A stretch of DNA of 64,000 nt from contig NZ_JARSBP010000003.1 of NCBI RefSeq assembly GCF_029623955.1, positions 1,135,440 through 1,199,439 on the forward strand. Direction: 5' to 3'. Shown here piece by piece: positions 43,873 through 52,611 of this stretch (within the stretch, counting starts at the first letter, position 1; each line of letters starts with the position of its first letter). The notes beneath the pieces are model-generated. The model had not been told where the DNA came from, did no database searches, and saw nothing but the letters and a program-made list of their open reading frames with translations. A program made the translations under genes and the position numbers. This DNA is from Mycobacterium sp. 236(2023). Lineage in GTDB: Bacteria > Actinomycetota > Actinomycetes > Mycobacteriales > Mycobacteriaceae.

Positions 43873-44517
43873 TCAGGATTCGAGGTAGCGCAGCACCGCG
43901 AGCACACGGCGGTTCTCGGAGTCGTCGGGCGCGAGGTTGAGCTTGGTGAAGATGGACGCGATGTGCTTCTCGGCCGAACCGACCGACATGTGCAGGCCCG
44001 CGGCGATGGCGGAGTTCGTCTTGCCCTCGGCCATCAACTGCAGCACCTCGGTCTCGCGGGGCGTCAACGCATCGAGCACATTGCGCCGGTGGGAGCGCAC
44101 CAGGATCTGCGACACCACCTCCGGATCGAGGACGGTGCCACCGGTGCCGACCACCTCGACGGCGTCGAGGAAGGCGGGCACGTCGGCGACCCGGTCCTTG
44201 AGGAGGTAGCCGAATCCTCGTGTGTCCGAAGCGATCAGATCAGCCGCGTAGCGCTCTTCGACATAGTGGGAGAGCACCAGTACCGGGGATTCCGGGTTCT
44301 GGCTGCGCAGTAGCGCCGCCGCCCTGATGCCCTCGTCGGTGAACGTCGGCGGCATCCGGACATCGAGGATCGCCAGGTCGGGCTTCGTGTCGTTGACCAA
44401 GCGCAGCAGGTTCGTCGCGTCGGGCACTCCGGCGATCATCTCGTGGCCGGCGTCAGTCAGGATCCGCTCGATGCCGGCCCGCAGCAGTGCCGAGTCCTCG
44501 GCGATCACTATGCGCAT
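43873..44517 (-). CDS. NarL/LuxR-family response regulator
   Basis: A 214-residue regulator. The receiver has acidic residues in VIAEDSALLR, phospho-acceptor Asp52 (LAILDVRMPP) and the Lys in YLLKDRVADV. The C-terminal LuxR-type helix-turn-helix reads LTPRETEVLQLMAEGKTNSA then AGLHMSVGSAEKHIASIFTK. The start ATG lies inside the kinase gene, overlapping it by 10 bp, so kinase and regulator are coupled. Confidence 0.94.
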   Translation of the reverse strand: MRIVIAEDSALLRAGIERILTDAGHEMIAGVPDATNLLRLVNDTKPDLAILDVRMPPTFTDEGIRAAALLRSQNPESPVLVLSHYVEERYAADLIASDTRGFGYLLKDRVADVPAFLDAVEVVGTGGTVLDPEVVSQILVRSHRRNVLDALTPRETEVLQLMAEGKTNSAIAAGLHMSVGSAEKHIASIFTKLNLAPDDSENRRVLAVLRYLES

Positions 44518-45863
44518 GGCAGCACCGCGGTGATCACTGTCGGGCCGGTGACCGGGCTCGACACCGTGAAGGTTCCACGAGCGGCTCGCACTCGCTCGTC
44601 GAGCCCGCGCAGACCGGTCGCGTCGGTGATTCCGTCCTCTTCCACGACCCGCGCACCGCCGTGCCCGTCGTCGAACACCGTGACATGCAACTGGTTTTCG
44701 GCCTCGTCGAGGCGCACGGTGACCGCCGCCTGGGATGCGCCGGCATGGCGGCTGACATTCGTCAACGCCTCGGCGACGACGAAGTAGGCGCACGCCTCGA
44801 CTTCGTCGGGCAGTCGGCGCGGCAGATGCACGCTCAGCGTCGTCGGAACCCCCGAGTTGGCGGCACGCTGCACCACCGATGACAGCGCGGCGTCGAGTCC
44901 GCGGTCGGACAGGATGGTGGGGGCGATCCCGCGCACGACGTTGCGGAGTTCGACCAGCGCGCTCTTGGCGTCGTCGTGGGCCTCGGAGATCAGGGCCTTG
45001 GCCGCAGGCAGATCGGTGTCGAGCTTGGTCTGCGCCAGCCCGATCGTCATCGCCAGTGACACGAGCCGCGGTTGCACGCTGTCGTGAAGATCGCGTTCGA
45101 TGCGGTGCCGCTCGGTCTGCGCTGACGTCACTGCTCCTTCGCGTGCGTCGGCGAGCACACTGACCTCGTGTTGCAGTGCTGCGGTCGGGGACGCGGGCAG
45201 CAGCCACCGGTCGATCGTCGCGTCCAGTACGGGGGCGAAGATCACGAGGGCGACGGCGGCGGCGACCGCCACGACCGCCAGCACGAACGCCAGCGGGGTC
45301 GGCAGGAACGACAGACCGGCCTCGGGATCGCTGTGGCCGATCGCGATCGCCGCGGCGGGCGCCAAGAACGCAAAGACCAGCAGCGCCAGCGCGATGGCGG
45401 TCACCGACGCGTCGTAGAGCATCCGCAGGTAGTGATGGGCGACCGCTTTCCAGAACCGGGCACTGCTCACGTCCAGCCACAGCTGGTGCGCCCACCGCTG
45501 GAACCCCGTGTAGTGCGAGAGACGGCGCGGCGGTATGCCGATCCCGAGAGCGAAAACAGCCTCGCTGCGCACCCGCTCGACGTAATCGACACCCCGCATC
45601 AGGTAGATGAAGACGACCGCGGCCACCGCGAATCCGATGACGCTGGGAATCGACGAAATGCCGATCACCAAGATGGCCAACGGAATCCAGAACCACACCG
45701 TCGCCAGTGCCCCGCCGACGAGCAGGGATGCACTTGCCGCGAGGCTGAGCGTCCGGGTGCGCGGCGGTTCGGTCGGGCCGGCCTGATCGGGCACGTCCAC
45801 CGGGGCGGTGTCGGCGACGGCGTCAGGTTCGGTGACGGCGTCTGTGTCGGTTACTGAGGACAT
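44508..45863 (-). CDS. NarL-type sensor histidine kinase (HisKA_3)
   Basis: A 451-residue kinase. The N-terminal 220 residues hold several helices in two pairs around a short soluble loop (VDYVERVRSEAVFALGIGIP), the membrane sensor common in actinobacterial NarL-type kinases. The HisKA_3 box ERHRIERDLHDSVQPRLVSL gives the phospho-acceptor His near residue 260. ATP-binding motifs are AEALTNVSRHAGAS and VFDDGHGGAR, then GLRGLDERVRAARG. The partner regulator follows with a 10-bp overlap. The stimulus is unknown. Confidence 0.93.
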   Translation of the reverse strand: MSSVTDTDAVTEPDAVADTAPVDVPDQAGPTEPPRTRTLSLAASASLLVGGALATVWFWIPLAILVIGISSIPSVIGFAVAAVVFIYLMRGVDYVERVRSEAVFALGIGIPPRRLSHYTGFQRWAHQLWLDVSSARFWKAVAHHYLRMLYDASVTAIALALLVFAFLAPAAAIAIGHSDPEAGLSFLPTPLAFVLAVVAVAAAVALVIFAPVLDATIDRWLLPASPTAALQHEVSVLADAREGAVTSAQTERHRIERDLHDSVQPRLVSLAMTIGLAQTKLDTDLPAAKALISEAHDDAKSALVELRNVVRGIAPTILSDRGLDAALSSVVQRAANSGVPTTLSVHLPRRLPDEVEACAYFVVAEALTNVSRHAGASQAAVTVRLDEAENQLHVTVFDDGHGGARVVEEDGITDATGLRGLDERVRAARGTFTVSSPVTGPTVITAVLPCA

Positions 45864-45966
45864 GACTCCAACCTATGGACCCACACGCTGCAGCGACACA
45901 ACGTTTTCCCGAGAATCCCGCGGGGGATAACCACCCCCCTTACCCGCGCTGGCCATACTGAGCACC

Positions 45967-47103
45967 ATGACCGCCGACATGACCGGTGAACGACCCACCG
46001 TTCTCGGGTATCTCGGACCGAACTGGTTCTCGTCGGTCATGGGCACGGGCATCGTCGCGAATGCCGGCGCGACACTTCCGGTGCACGTCCCCGGGCTGCG
46101 GACGTTCGCACTCGTGGTCTGGGTGATCTCGGCGTTGTGGCTCGTGGTGCTGGGCCTGGCGATGTTCGCCCACTGGCTGCGCAACCCGACCATCGCCCGC
46201 AGCCACCACCGCAACCCGACGATGGGCCACTTCTACGGCGCGGCGCCGATGGCGCTGCTGACGGTGGCCTCGGGCGCGCTGATCGTCGGCAAGGACCTGA
46301 TCGGCGCGCGGTGGGCGATCGACCTGGCGTGGGTGCTGTGGACCGCGGGCACCCTCGGCGGTCTGTTCACGGCGATGAGCATCCCGTATCTGATGTTCAC
46401 CCAGTACCGCGTCGAACCCGACGCCGCGTTCGGCGGGTGGCTCATGCCCGTCGTGCCGCCGATGGTGTCGGCCGCGACCGGCAGCCTGCTCATCCCGCAC
46501 ATGCCCGACGGACCGGGTCGCGCCACGATGCTCTACGGCTGCTATGCGATGTTCGGCCTGTCCCTGGTGGCATCGCTGATCATCATCACGATGGTCTGGA
46601 GTCGCCTCGCGCACTTCGGCACATCGGGCACCGCACGTGTCCCCACGCTGTGGATCGTCCTCGGTCCACTCGGCCAATCCATCACCGTCGCAGGGCTTCT
46701 CGGCACCGACGCGGCGCTGGCTGTCGACGACAAGCTCGCCGACGGGATGAGCGTGTTCGCGGTGCTCTACGGCGTGCCGGTGTGGGGGTTCGCCGTGTTG
46801 TGGATCGCGCTGGCGACCGCGCTGACCGTGCGCACAGTGCGGCGCGGCATGCCTTTTGCGTTGACCTGGTGGAGTTTGACGTTCCCCGTCGGCACCTTCG
46901 TCACCGGCACCACCCAGCTGGCGGTGCACACCTCGCTGCCGGCGTTCCGCTACGCGGCCGCCATCGCCTATGTCGGGCTGCTCTCGACCTGGCTTCTGGT
47001 GGCTGTGCGCACCTTCCGGGTCGGCATGCGGCGCGGTCTCTTCACGCCACCTGGCACCGACCCCATCCGGGCGCACAAGGACCCGCCGGCGTCGGGCCCG
47101 TGA
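45967..47103 (+). CDS. TDT-family (SLAC1/TehA) membrane transporter
   Basis: A 378-residue protein with about ten helices. The opening GYLGPNWFSSVMGTGIVANA is the TehA/SLAC1 signature (N-W-F-x-x-V-M-G-T-G). Members carry tellurite-resistance proteins, malate or sulfite exporters and anion channels. The cargo here is open. The gene is divergent from the NarL-type kinase; the 103-bp gap contains a GC hairpin (GGGGG...CCCCC, 45922-45938). Confidence 0.9.
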   Translation: MTADMTGERPTVLGYLGPNWFSSVMGTGIVANAGATLPVHVPGLRTFALVVWVISALWLVVLGLAMFAHWLRNPTIARSHHRNPTMGHFYGAAPMALLTVASGALIVGKDLIGARWAIDLAWVLWTAGTLGGLFTAMSIPYLMFTQYRVEPDAAFGGWLMPVVPPMVSAATGSLLIPHMPDGPGRATMLYGCYAMFGLSLVASLIIITMVWSRLAHFGTSGTARVPTLWIVLGPLGQSITVAGLLGTDAALAVDDKLADGMSVFAVLYGVPVWGFAVLWIALATALTVRTVRRGMPFALTWWSLTFPVGTFVTGTTQLAVHTSLPAFRYAAAIAYVGLLSTWLLVAVRTFRVGMRRGLFTPPGTDPIRAHKDPPASGP

Positions 47104-47142
47104 CGTGACGTGTCAGAATCCGCCGCGGACGCGAGGAGCACA

Positions 47143-48045
47143 ATGACACAAATGCGTATCGGGATGACGATGCCGGTGATGGAGCCCGATCTCGACAGGG
47201 CCATGCTGAAGTCGTGGGCACAGCTCGTCGACGAAGGCCCGTTCTCGTCGCTGTGCTGGGGCGAGCGGATCGCATTCGACAACCCCGAGAGCCTGACGTT
47301 GCTGGGCGCGCTCGGGGCGTGGACGGAACGGGTGCGGCTCGTGACGACGGTCGTCATCCCGCAGTTGCACGATCCCGTGATGCTGGCCAAGCAACTGGCG
47401 ACCGGCGACATGCTCTGCGGCGGACGGTTGACTGTCGGCATCGGCGTGGGCGGGCGCCACGAGGACTACCTGGCCGTCGGTGCCGACCCTGCCACGCAGA
47501 CGATGCGTCAGATGGCTGACCGGGTGGCCGTCATGAAGCGGGTGTGGGCGGGGGAGAAGGTCACCGACTCGACGCTTCCCGTGGGGCCGCCTCCCGTGCA
47601 GGAGGGCGGACCCGAACTGCAGGTCGGTACGTTGGGGCCGAAGACGATTCGCAGCGCAGCCGGTTGGGCGAGCGGGGTCGCGGGGACGACGCTCGACCTC
47701 GCCGTGGACAAGCAGAACGAGCTATTCGACGTGGCCCGCGACGCCTGGCGGCAGGCGGGCAAGCCTGCGCCGCATCTGGCCACGTCGTTCTGGTTCGCGC
47801 TCGGCGACGGCGACGCACCGCGCGCCCAGGTGCACCGTCACCTGCGTCGGTACATGAACTGGATTCCGTCGGAGTTCGTGGACGCGATGGCGCCGACCAC
47901 GGGATTCGCCGGCACTGTCGATGACCTGCGTGACGTGTTGCACCGATTCGCCGATATCGGCACCGACGAGGTCCACCTGATCCCGACGAGCTCGGACATC
48001 GATCAGGTGCGTCAGGCGGCCGAGGTGGTTGCCGATCTCGCCTGA
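47143..48045 (+). CDS. LLM-class (F420-type) oxidoreductase
   Basis: A 300-residue luciferase-like enzyme starting MTQMRIGMTMPVMEPDLDRA, with a GAGGAG ribosome binding site 5 bp before the ATG. The frame extends to 47110 without a comparable site. Motifs RVRLVTTVVIPQLHDPVMLA, GGRLTVGIGVGGRHEDYLAV and QVGTLGPKTIRSAAGWASGV match mycobacterial F420-dependent family members. The hydride acceptor cannot be deduced. It starts 39 bp after the transporter stop. Confidence 0.88.
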   Translation: MTQMRIGMTMPVMEPDLDRAMLKSWAQLVDEGPFSSLCWGERIAFDNPESLTLLGALGAWTERVRLVTTVVIPQLHDPVMLAKQLATGDMLCGGRLTVGIGVGGRHEDYLAVGADPATQTMRQMADRVAVMKRVWAGEKVTDSTLPVGPPPVQEGGPELQVGTLGPKTIRSAAGWASGVAGTTLDLAVDKQNELFDVARDAWRQAGKPAPHLATSFWFALGDGDAPRAQVHRHLRRYMNWIPSEFVDAMAPTTGFAGTVDDLRDVLHRFADIGTDEVHLIPTSSDIDQVRQAAEVVADLA

Positions 48046-48064
48046 GGCCGGGCAAGCTCGTGCC

Positions 48065-48736
48065 ATGGACAGCAGCGCCTTGCCGCCGATCGTCTCCCGT
48101 GCTGAATGGGAACGGGCCCGCGCCGACCTGCTCGTCCAGGAGAAGCAGCTCTTCCGGCTGAAAGACAAAGTCAGCGCGCAGCGCCGCAGGCTCCCGATGG
48201 TCGAGATCCACGCGGCCTACGAGTTCGACACCGAGGCGGGTCCGCTGACATTGCCGGAGCTTTTCGACGGCCGCAAGCAGCTGATCCTGCAGCACTTCAT
48301 GTTCGGATCTGATTGGGACGAAGGATGTTCGGGCTGTTCGATGATGGCCGACCACATCGGTCCCCTGTCGCATCTCCATGCCAAAGACACGTCACTGGTG
48401 CTGGTGTCTCGCGCGCCGGTCGGCAAGCTCGTCGCCTTCAAGGACCGCATGGGCTGGGATCTGCCGTGGGTGTCGTCGGGACGCTCGACGTTCAACGAAG
48501 ACTTCGGTGTGACCGTGAACGGCGAAGAGCGACATGCGATCAGCGTGTTCCTGCGCGACGGCGACCGCGTGTTCCACACGTGGCAGACGTTCGACCGCGG
48601 AGAGGAGCCGTTCATGCTCGTCTTCGACCTGCTGGATCTCACCCCGTACGGGCGGCAGGAAGATTGGGAAGATTCCCCGGCCGGCTGGCCGCAGCGGCCT
48701 CCGTACGAGTGGTTCCGGTTGAAGGACGCGTATTGA
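48065..48736 (+). CDS. DUF899 thioredoxin-like protein
   Basis: A 223-residue DUF899 protein. Typical blocks are IVSRAEWERARADLLVQEKQ, RRRLPMVEIHAAYEFDTEAG, LFDGRKQLILQHFMFGSDWD, the CSGC pair (Cys88 and Cys91) and the C-terminal WPQRPPYEWFRLKDAY. The fold is thioredoxin-like and the CxxC at the start of the first helix fits a redox function, but no reaction is established for this family. The ATG at 48065 gives the family start; the open frame runs to 48029. A small inverted repeat GGGAC-tg-GTCCC (48738-48749) lies in the gap to the convergent gene. Confidence 0.9.
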   Translation: MDSSALPPIVSRAEWERARADLLVQEKQLFRLKDKVSAQRRRLPMVEIHAAYEFDTEAGPLTLPELFDGRKQLILQHFMFGSDWDEGCSGCSMMADHIGPLSHLHAKDTSLVLVSRAPVGKLVAFKDRMGWDLPWVSSGRSTFNEDFGVTVNGEERHAISVFLRDGDRVFHTWQTFDRGEEPFMLVFDLLDLTPYGRQEDWEDSPAGWPQRPPYEWFRLKDAY

Positions 48737-48748
48737 GGGGACTGGTCC

Positions 48749-48970
48749 CTATCTGACCCACTTCCAGGGCTTGTCCCAATGCCCGGGCGGAACACCGACC
48801 CACTGGCCGATATGGCCCGGCGGTACGTTGACGATCTGGCCGACGTGCCCCGGGGGTGGCGGCGCCGGCCACCAGTGCGGGTCGGCCGCGGCCTGACCGG
48901 CACCGGCCAGCATGCCGACGCCCAAACCGCCGGCGGCTACCGCGGCCCATACATACTTCTTCGCCTGCAT
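48749..48970 (-). CDS. Small secreted peptide with three 11-residue PPGH repeats
   Basis: A 73-residue secreted protein. The start ATG has an AAGGAG ribosome binding site upstream (plus strand 48979-48984). The signal peptide ends AGQAAA before Asp30. The mature 44 residues are DPHWWPAPP followed by three units PPGHVGQIVNV (39-49), PPGHIGQWVGV (50-60) and PPGHWDKPWKW (61-71), each opening with PPGH. Three regularly spaced His plus Asp29-His32 and the many Trp suggest a metal- or surface-binding peptide. I know no function. It is divergent, across 337 bp, from the leader-repeat protein gene. Confidence 0.75.
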   Translation of the reverse strand: MQAKKYVWAAVAAGGLGVGMLAGAGQAAADPHWWPAPPPPGHVGQIVNVPPGHIGQWVGVPPGHWDKPWKWVR

Positions 48971-49083
48971 CGTGCACTCCTTGCCTGTTTGGATGCTCGT
49001 TTCAGGGTCTTCTTCCGTTATATCGCGGCCGGTTTCGGACCCGTTAGCGGCTGACGTCCGCGTAAGCGGTTTGGTACCAGAGT

Positions 49084-49117
49084 CTGACGCGGGCGACAAA
49101 AATCGACAACGCGTCAG
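49084..49117. promoter_or_regulatory. Inverted repeat CTGACGCG-N18-CGCGTCAG in the divergent promoter region
   Basis: Perfect 8-bp arms 18 bp apart sit in the 337-bp gap between the PPGH peptide and the leader-repeat protein. The gap is notably AT-rich for this genome. It also holds the hairpin TCAGCA-ttgttct-TGCTGA (49172-49190) and the CCAATAAATTTTGG element (49196-49209). I see no gene in the gap. These dyads suggest regulated divergent promoters. Confidence 0.5.
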
Positions 49118-49307
49118 CAAATGAGTCAGGAAGCCACTCCGCAAACTCCCTCAGATCCGACGTTGTTTAGCTCAGCATTGTTCTTGCTGATCGCGCCAAT
49201 AAATTTTGGAGATTTGATCTTGGAATGTTCGGGGTAGTCAGCACGGCACACGACGCAGACCAAAACATGACGGTCCACAGCAACGTCCAGTTCGTGCAGA
49301 AAGCGAG

Positions 49308-50069
49308 ATGCAGATGAGCGCACAAGGTCTGAGCCCCGAAGAGTTGATGGCAGAAAGTGCGATCGCACTGCCGGACAAAGAAGTGGTGTCGATCCTTGAT
49401 CTCAACGCGGATGTGGACGTGGCCCTCGATGCCGCGTCACCCATCGACCTGGCCGCTGCGGCGAATCTCAACGTGGCTGCTCCGATCGACGCCGCCGCCG
49501 GCGCCAATGTCCTGACGTATGGCTCGGGTAGCCAGGCCACTGTCGATCAGGGAACGTCGATCGAGCAGATGTTGGACGCCGATGCGTATGCGACCTCCAC
49601 GCAGGCCAGTGGCATCGACCAGGGCGGCATGGATACCGATGACGACGCGGCACCTGCCGACGACACTGTCACCGACGGTGACGGAACGTCGGACGGAACC
49701 GACGTGACCGACACGTCGGTCGACACCAGTGCCGGCGGTCTCTTGGACGGCAACCTGCTCAACGTCAACGTCAACGTGGACCTCGACGCCGACCTCGCGG
49801 CACCCATCAGCGGTGCTGTTGCGGCCAACGCCAACGTCGCCGCTCCGATCAACGCCGGCGTGTCCGCGAATATCGGCTCGATCGACTCTGATGCCATCTC
49901 GGTGGCCGAACAGGACGCGATCATCAAGCAGACCGTGATCGGCGAAGCTGTGGCCGAAGCCGATCAGGACTCCTCGATCTCACAGGGTGACGGAGGCTCT
50001 GATGGCGGCACGGACACAGCTGCGGATTCCGGCTCTTCCGATTCCGGCAGCGACAGCTCTGCTGGCTGA
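49308..50069 (+). CDS. Leader-plus-duplicated-repeat protein, possible substrate of the adjacent M50 protease
   Basis: A 253-residue acidic protein with no Cys and almost no aromatic residues, and no Sec or Tat signal. Residues 8-31 (LSPEELMAESAIALPDKEVV...) look like a leader: an acidic helix ending in an LPDKEVVSIL motif, similar by memory to putative RiPP-type leaders in actinobacteria. Two homologous blocks follow, residues about 29-105 and 149-227, sharing AANLNVAAPIDAAAGANV (51-68) and AANANVAAPINAGVSANI (172-189). Each block ends in a DQG/SQG segment and they are joined by Asp/Thr-rich linkers. A Gly/Ser/Asp tail closes the protein. It lies 27 bp upstream of a membrane metalloprotease. 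The start could be the ATG at 49314. The substrate role is inference. Confidence 0.75.
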   Translation: MQMSAQGLSPEELMAESAIALPDKEVVSILDLNADVDVALDAASPIDLAAAANLNVAAPIDAAAGANVLTYGSGSQATVDQGTSIEQMLDADAYATSTQASGIDQGGMDTDDDAAPADDTVTDGDGTSDGTDVTDTSVDTSAGGLLDGNLLNVNVNVDLDADLAAPISGAVAANANVAAPINAGVSANIGSIDSDAISVAEQDAIIKQTVIGEAVAEADQDSSISQGDGGSDGGTDTAADSGSSDSGSDSSAG

Positions 50070-50096
50070 GTTGCCCGACCGGCCTGGGGAACACGC

Positions 50097-52601
50097 GTGA
50101 CCACCATGGGCGCCGAGCCCGCACAGGCGGTGCTCCGGCGCGCCGACGGGGTGGAACTGATCGGCGAGATGGTGGGGTCCGGTTATCGGACCCCACCATC
50201 GCTGGCCCGTCGCAGCGACGGGCAGACCGTGCAGTTGACTCCGCTGCTGTATGCGGTGCTGCGCGAGATCGACGGCGAAAAGAATGTGGCGGAGGTGGCC
50301 GTTGCGGTGTCGGAGTCGACCGGTCGAACGATCAACGAGGACAACGTTTCTCACCTCGTCGACGAAAAGCTCCGGCCACTCGGCCTGCTGACGCTCACCG
50401 ACGGTAGCCAGCCGACGGTGCGCAAACGGGATCCGCTGCTGGGCCTGAGATTTCGATATGCCGTCACCGACCCCGGCCGCACCAACGCGCTGACGGATCC
50501 GTTCCGCTTCCTGTTCCGGCCGTGGGTCACCCTTCCCGCACTCGCCGCGTTCGCCGCGGTCTGCTGGTGGGTGTTCTTCGAGAAAGGTCTGGCATCAGCG
50601 ACGCACGACGCGTTCGAACGTCCCGGACTGCTGATCATGGTCTTCGTGGTCACGATCCTGTCCGCAGGCTTCCACGAATTCGGGCACGCGGCAGCCGCCC
50701 GCTACGGCGGCGCCACTCCCGGTGTCATGGGCTTCGGCGTCTATCTCGTCTGGCCGGCTTTCTACACCGATGTCACCGACTCCTATCGCCTGGGCCGATG
50801 GGGCCGGATTCGAACTGACTTGGGCGGCCTGTATTTCAACTCGCTCGTCGCCATCGCGATCACCGGGTTGTGGTTGTGGATCGGATACGACGCGCTGCTT
50901 CTGGTCGTGGCCACGCAGATCCTCCAGATGCTGCGACAGCTCGCGCCGTTGGTGCGGTTCGACGGCTATCACGTGCTCGCCGATCTCACCGGAGTGCCCG
51001 ACCTGTACTCCCGCATCAAGCCGACACTACTGGGTGCCCTGCCGTGGCGGTGGGGTGATCCGAACGCCCGGTTGCTGAAACCGTGGGCACGAATTGTCGT
51101 GACACTGTGGGTGATTCTGGTGGTGCCGATGCTTCTCTCCACGGTGGCGATCGCCGTGTGGGCGCTGCCCAGAGTCCTTGGCAGCGCGTGGGCCGGCCTG
51201 CAGAAGCAGCAGGACGTCCTCTCGGCGGCGTGGGGCGACGGCGACATCATCCAGATCGTCGCCCGCGTGCTGGCGATGATCGCCATCGTCATCCCGGTCG
51301 CAGGCGTCCTCTACATGCTGGGCCGGCTCGTGCGCCGCACCACGGCGGGGGTGTGGAAGTCGACGGCGGAAAAACCGCTGATGCGGATGGTCGCCGTCGC
51401 CGCGGGCATGGCCATCGGGTGTGGCGTGGCCTATGCGTGGTGGCCAGGGGAGGCCAACTACCGGCCGATCCAGCCGTGGGAGCGCGGCACGATCGGCGAT
51501 ATCGTCTACGCATTGGACGTCGGTCGCCTGTCCAATCCCGCTGGCGGAAAGGGAGATCCGCGTCCGCTGTCGTCGTCTCGCACCCTCGTCAACGGTCAGC
51601 AGGGCGTGATGCAGGCGGTGTGGGACACCAGTTCCGCGATGCCGACGAAACAGTCTCCTCAGCTCGCGCTGGTTCTCACCCCCCGATCCGGACCCGAAAT
51701 GCGAGGAGGAAGCGGCGGAGGATCGGCGACCTCGGTGCCGCGCAAGGGCTGGGTCTTCCCCGTGGACAAGCCGCTGGCCCCCGAGCCCGGTGATGTCCAG
51801 GCGCTCGCGATCAACACCATCAATGGCAGCACCGAATACGAAGCCGCCTTCGCCATGGTGTGGGTGACCGACGAGTCCGACGCGATGAACGTAAACGAGG
51901 CGCAGGCCTACGCATCCTGCAACTCATGTGCCGCAGTGGCCGTCGCCTACCAGGTGGTCTTCGTCGTCGACGGTGATGACAGCGACGACAATGTGGCGGC
52001 GCCGCAGAACCTGGCCGGCGCGCTGAACTACGAATGCGTGAACTGTCTGACCTACGCCCTGGCACGCCAGGTGTTCATCACGCTCGACGAGCCGCTGTCA
52101 GAGGACGCCATGAAGCAGCTCGACGGGGTGTGGGCGCAGATGGCGACGTTCGAGCGTGAAATCGAGTACGGCAAGTACCGTCCCGAGGACATCGAAGCGC
52201 GGCTGGGGGAGTACACCGAACAAATCCTCGCCATCGTCGCTGCCGAGCAGCCCGACGTCGTTGCGGCGCATACGGAATCCTCGACCGCACCGACGACCAC
52301 GACCAGCGGCGCGCCGACCACGACCGCGCCGACGGCCACGACCAGCGTGGTACCTACGACGTCCGCGACGTCGAGCGCACCCACCACCAGTGCGGGGACG
52401 GAATCCAGTGCCCCGACGACGTCGGCCGAGAGCTCTGTCGTCGCCGAGCCGCCGACTACTGACACTCCGGCAACGACTGCGCCCGAGCCGACGACGACTG
52501 GTGATTCCGAAACCTCGACCGACACGACAGCGACGAACACCGCGGACGTCGCCGCGTCAGACGGAGACGCTGCTTCGACGGGGTCGGCCGAGTCGCCTTA
52601 G
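50097..52601 (+). CDS. Membrane M50-type zinc metalloprotease with PqqD-like N terminus and twin CxxC domain
   Basis: The 834-residue protein is built from parts seen in 'peptide zinc metalloprotease' proteins. Residues 1-105 resemble a PqqD-like winged-helix peptide-recognition domain (LTPLLYAVLREIDGEKNVAE, EDNVSHLVDEKLRPLGLL). The membrane part has the zinc site H193-E-F-G-H197 and a third ligand Asp289 in VRFDGYHVLADLTG, plus about nine helices. An outer domain follows with CxxC pairs at 608/611 (SCNSC) and 647/650 (ECVNC). A Thr/Ser/Ala/Pro tail covers residues 715-834. The GTG start could be replaced by an ATG three codons in. It probably cleaves or exports the repeat protein encoded just upstream. 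Confidence 0.85.
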   Translation: MTTMGAEPAQAVLRRADGVELIGEMVGSGYRTPPSLARRSDGQTVQLTPLLYAVLREIDGEKNVAEVAVAVSESTGRTINEDNVSHLVDEKLRPLGLLTLTDGSQPTVRKRDPLLGLRFRYAVTDPGRTNALTDPFRFLFRPWVTLPALAAFAAVCWWVFFEKGLASATHDAFERPGLLIMVFVVTILSAGFHEFGHAAAARYGGATPGVMGFGVYLVWPAFYTDVTDSYRLGRWGRIRTDLGGLYFNSLVAIAITGLWLWIGYDALLLVVATQILQMLRQLAPLVRFDGYHVLADLTGVPDLYSRIKPTLLGALPWRWGDPNARLLKPWARIVVTLWVILVVPMLLSTVAIAVWALPRVLGSAWAGLQKQQDVLSAAWGDGDIIQIVARVLAMIAIVIPVAGVLYMLGRLVRRTTAGVWKSTAEKPLMRMVAVAAGMAIGCGVAYAWWPGEANYRPIQPWERGTIGDIVYALDVGRLSNPAGGKGDPRPLSSSRTLVNGQQGVMQAVWDTSSAMPTKQSPQLALVLTPRSGPEMRGGSGGGSATSVPRKGWVFPVDKPLAPEPGDVQALAINTINGSTEYEAAFAMVWVTDESDAMNVNEAQAYASCNSCAAVAVAYQVVFVVDGDDSDDNVAAPQNLAGALNYECVNCLTYALARQVFITLDEPLSEDAMKQLDGVWAQMATFEREIEYGKYRPEDIEARLGEYTEQILAIVAAEQPDVVAAHTESSTAPTTTTSGAPTTTAPTATTSVVPTTSATSSAPTTSAGTESSAPTTSAESSVVAEPPTTDTPATTAPEPTTTGDSETSTDTTATNTADVAASDGDAASTGSAESP

Positions 52602-52611
52602 GCAACGCCCT

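Noticed and set aside
49145..49368. 80-residue minus-strand open frame upstream of the leader-repeat protein
   Set aside because: No ribosome binding site, no homology-like pattern, and it overlaps the start of the plus-strand gene; the AT-rich gap is better read as promoter.
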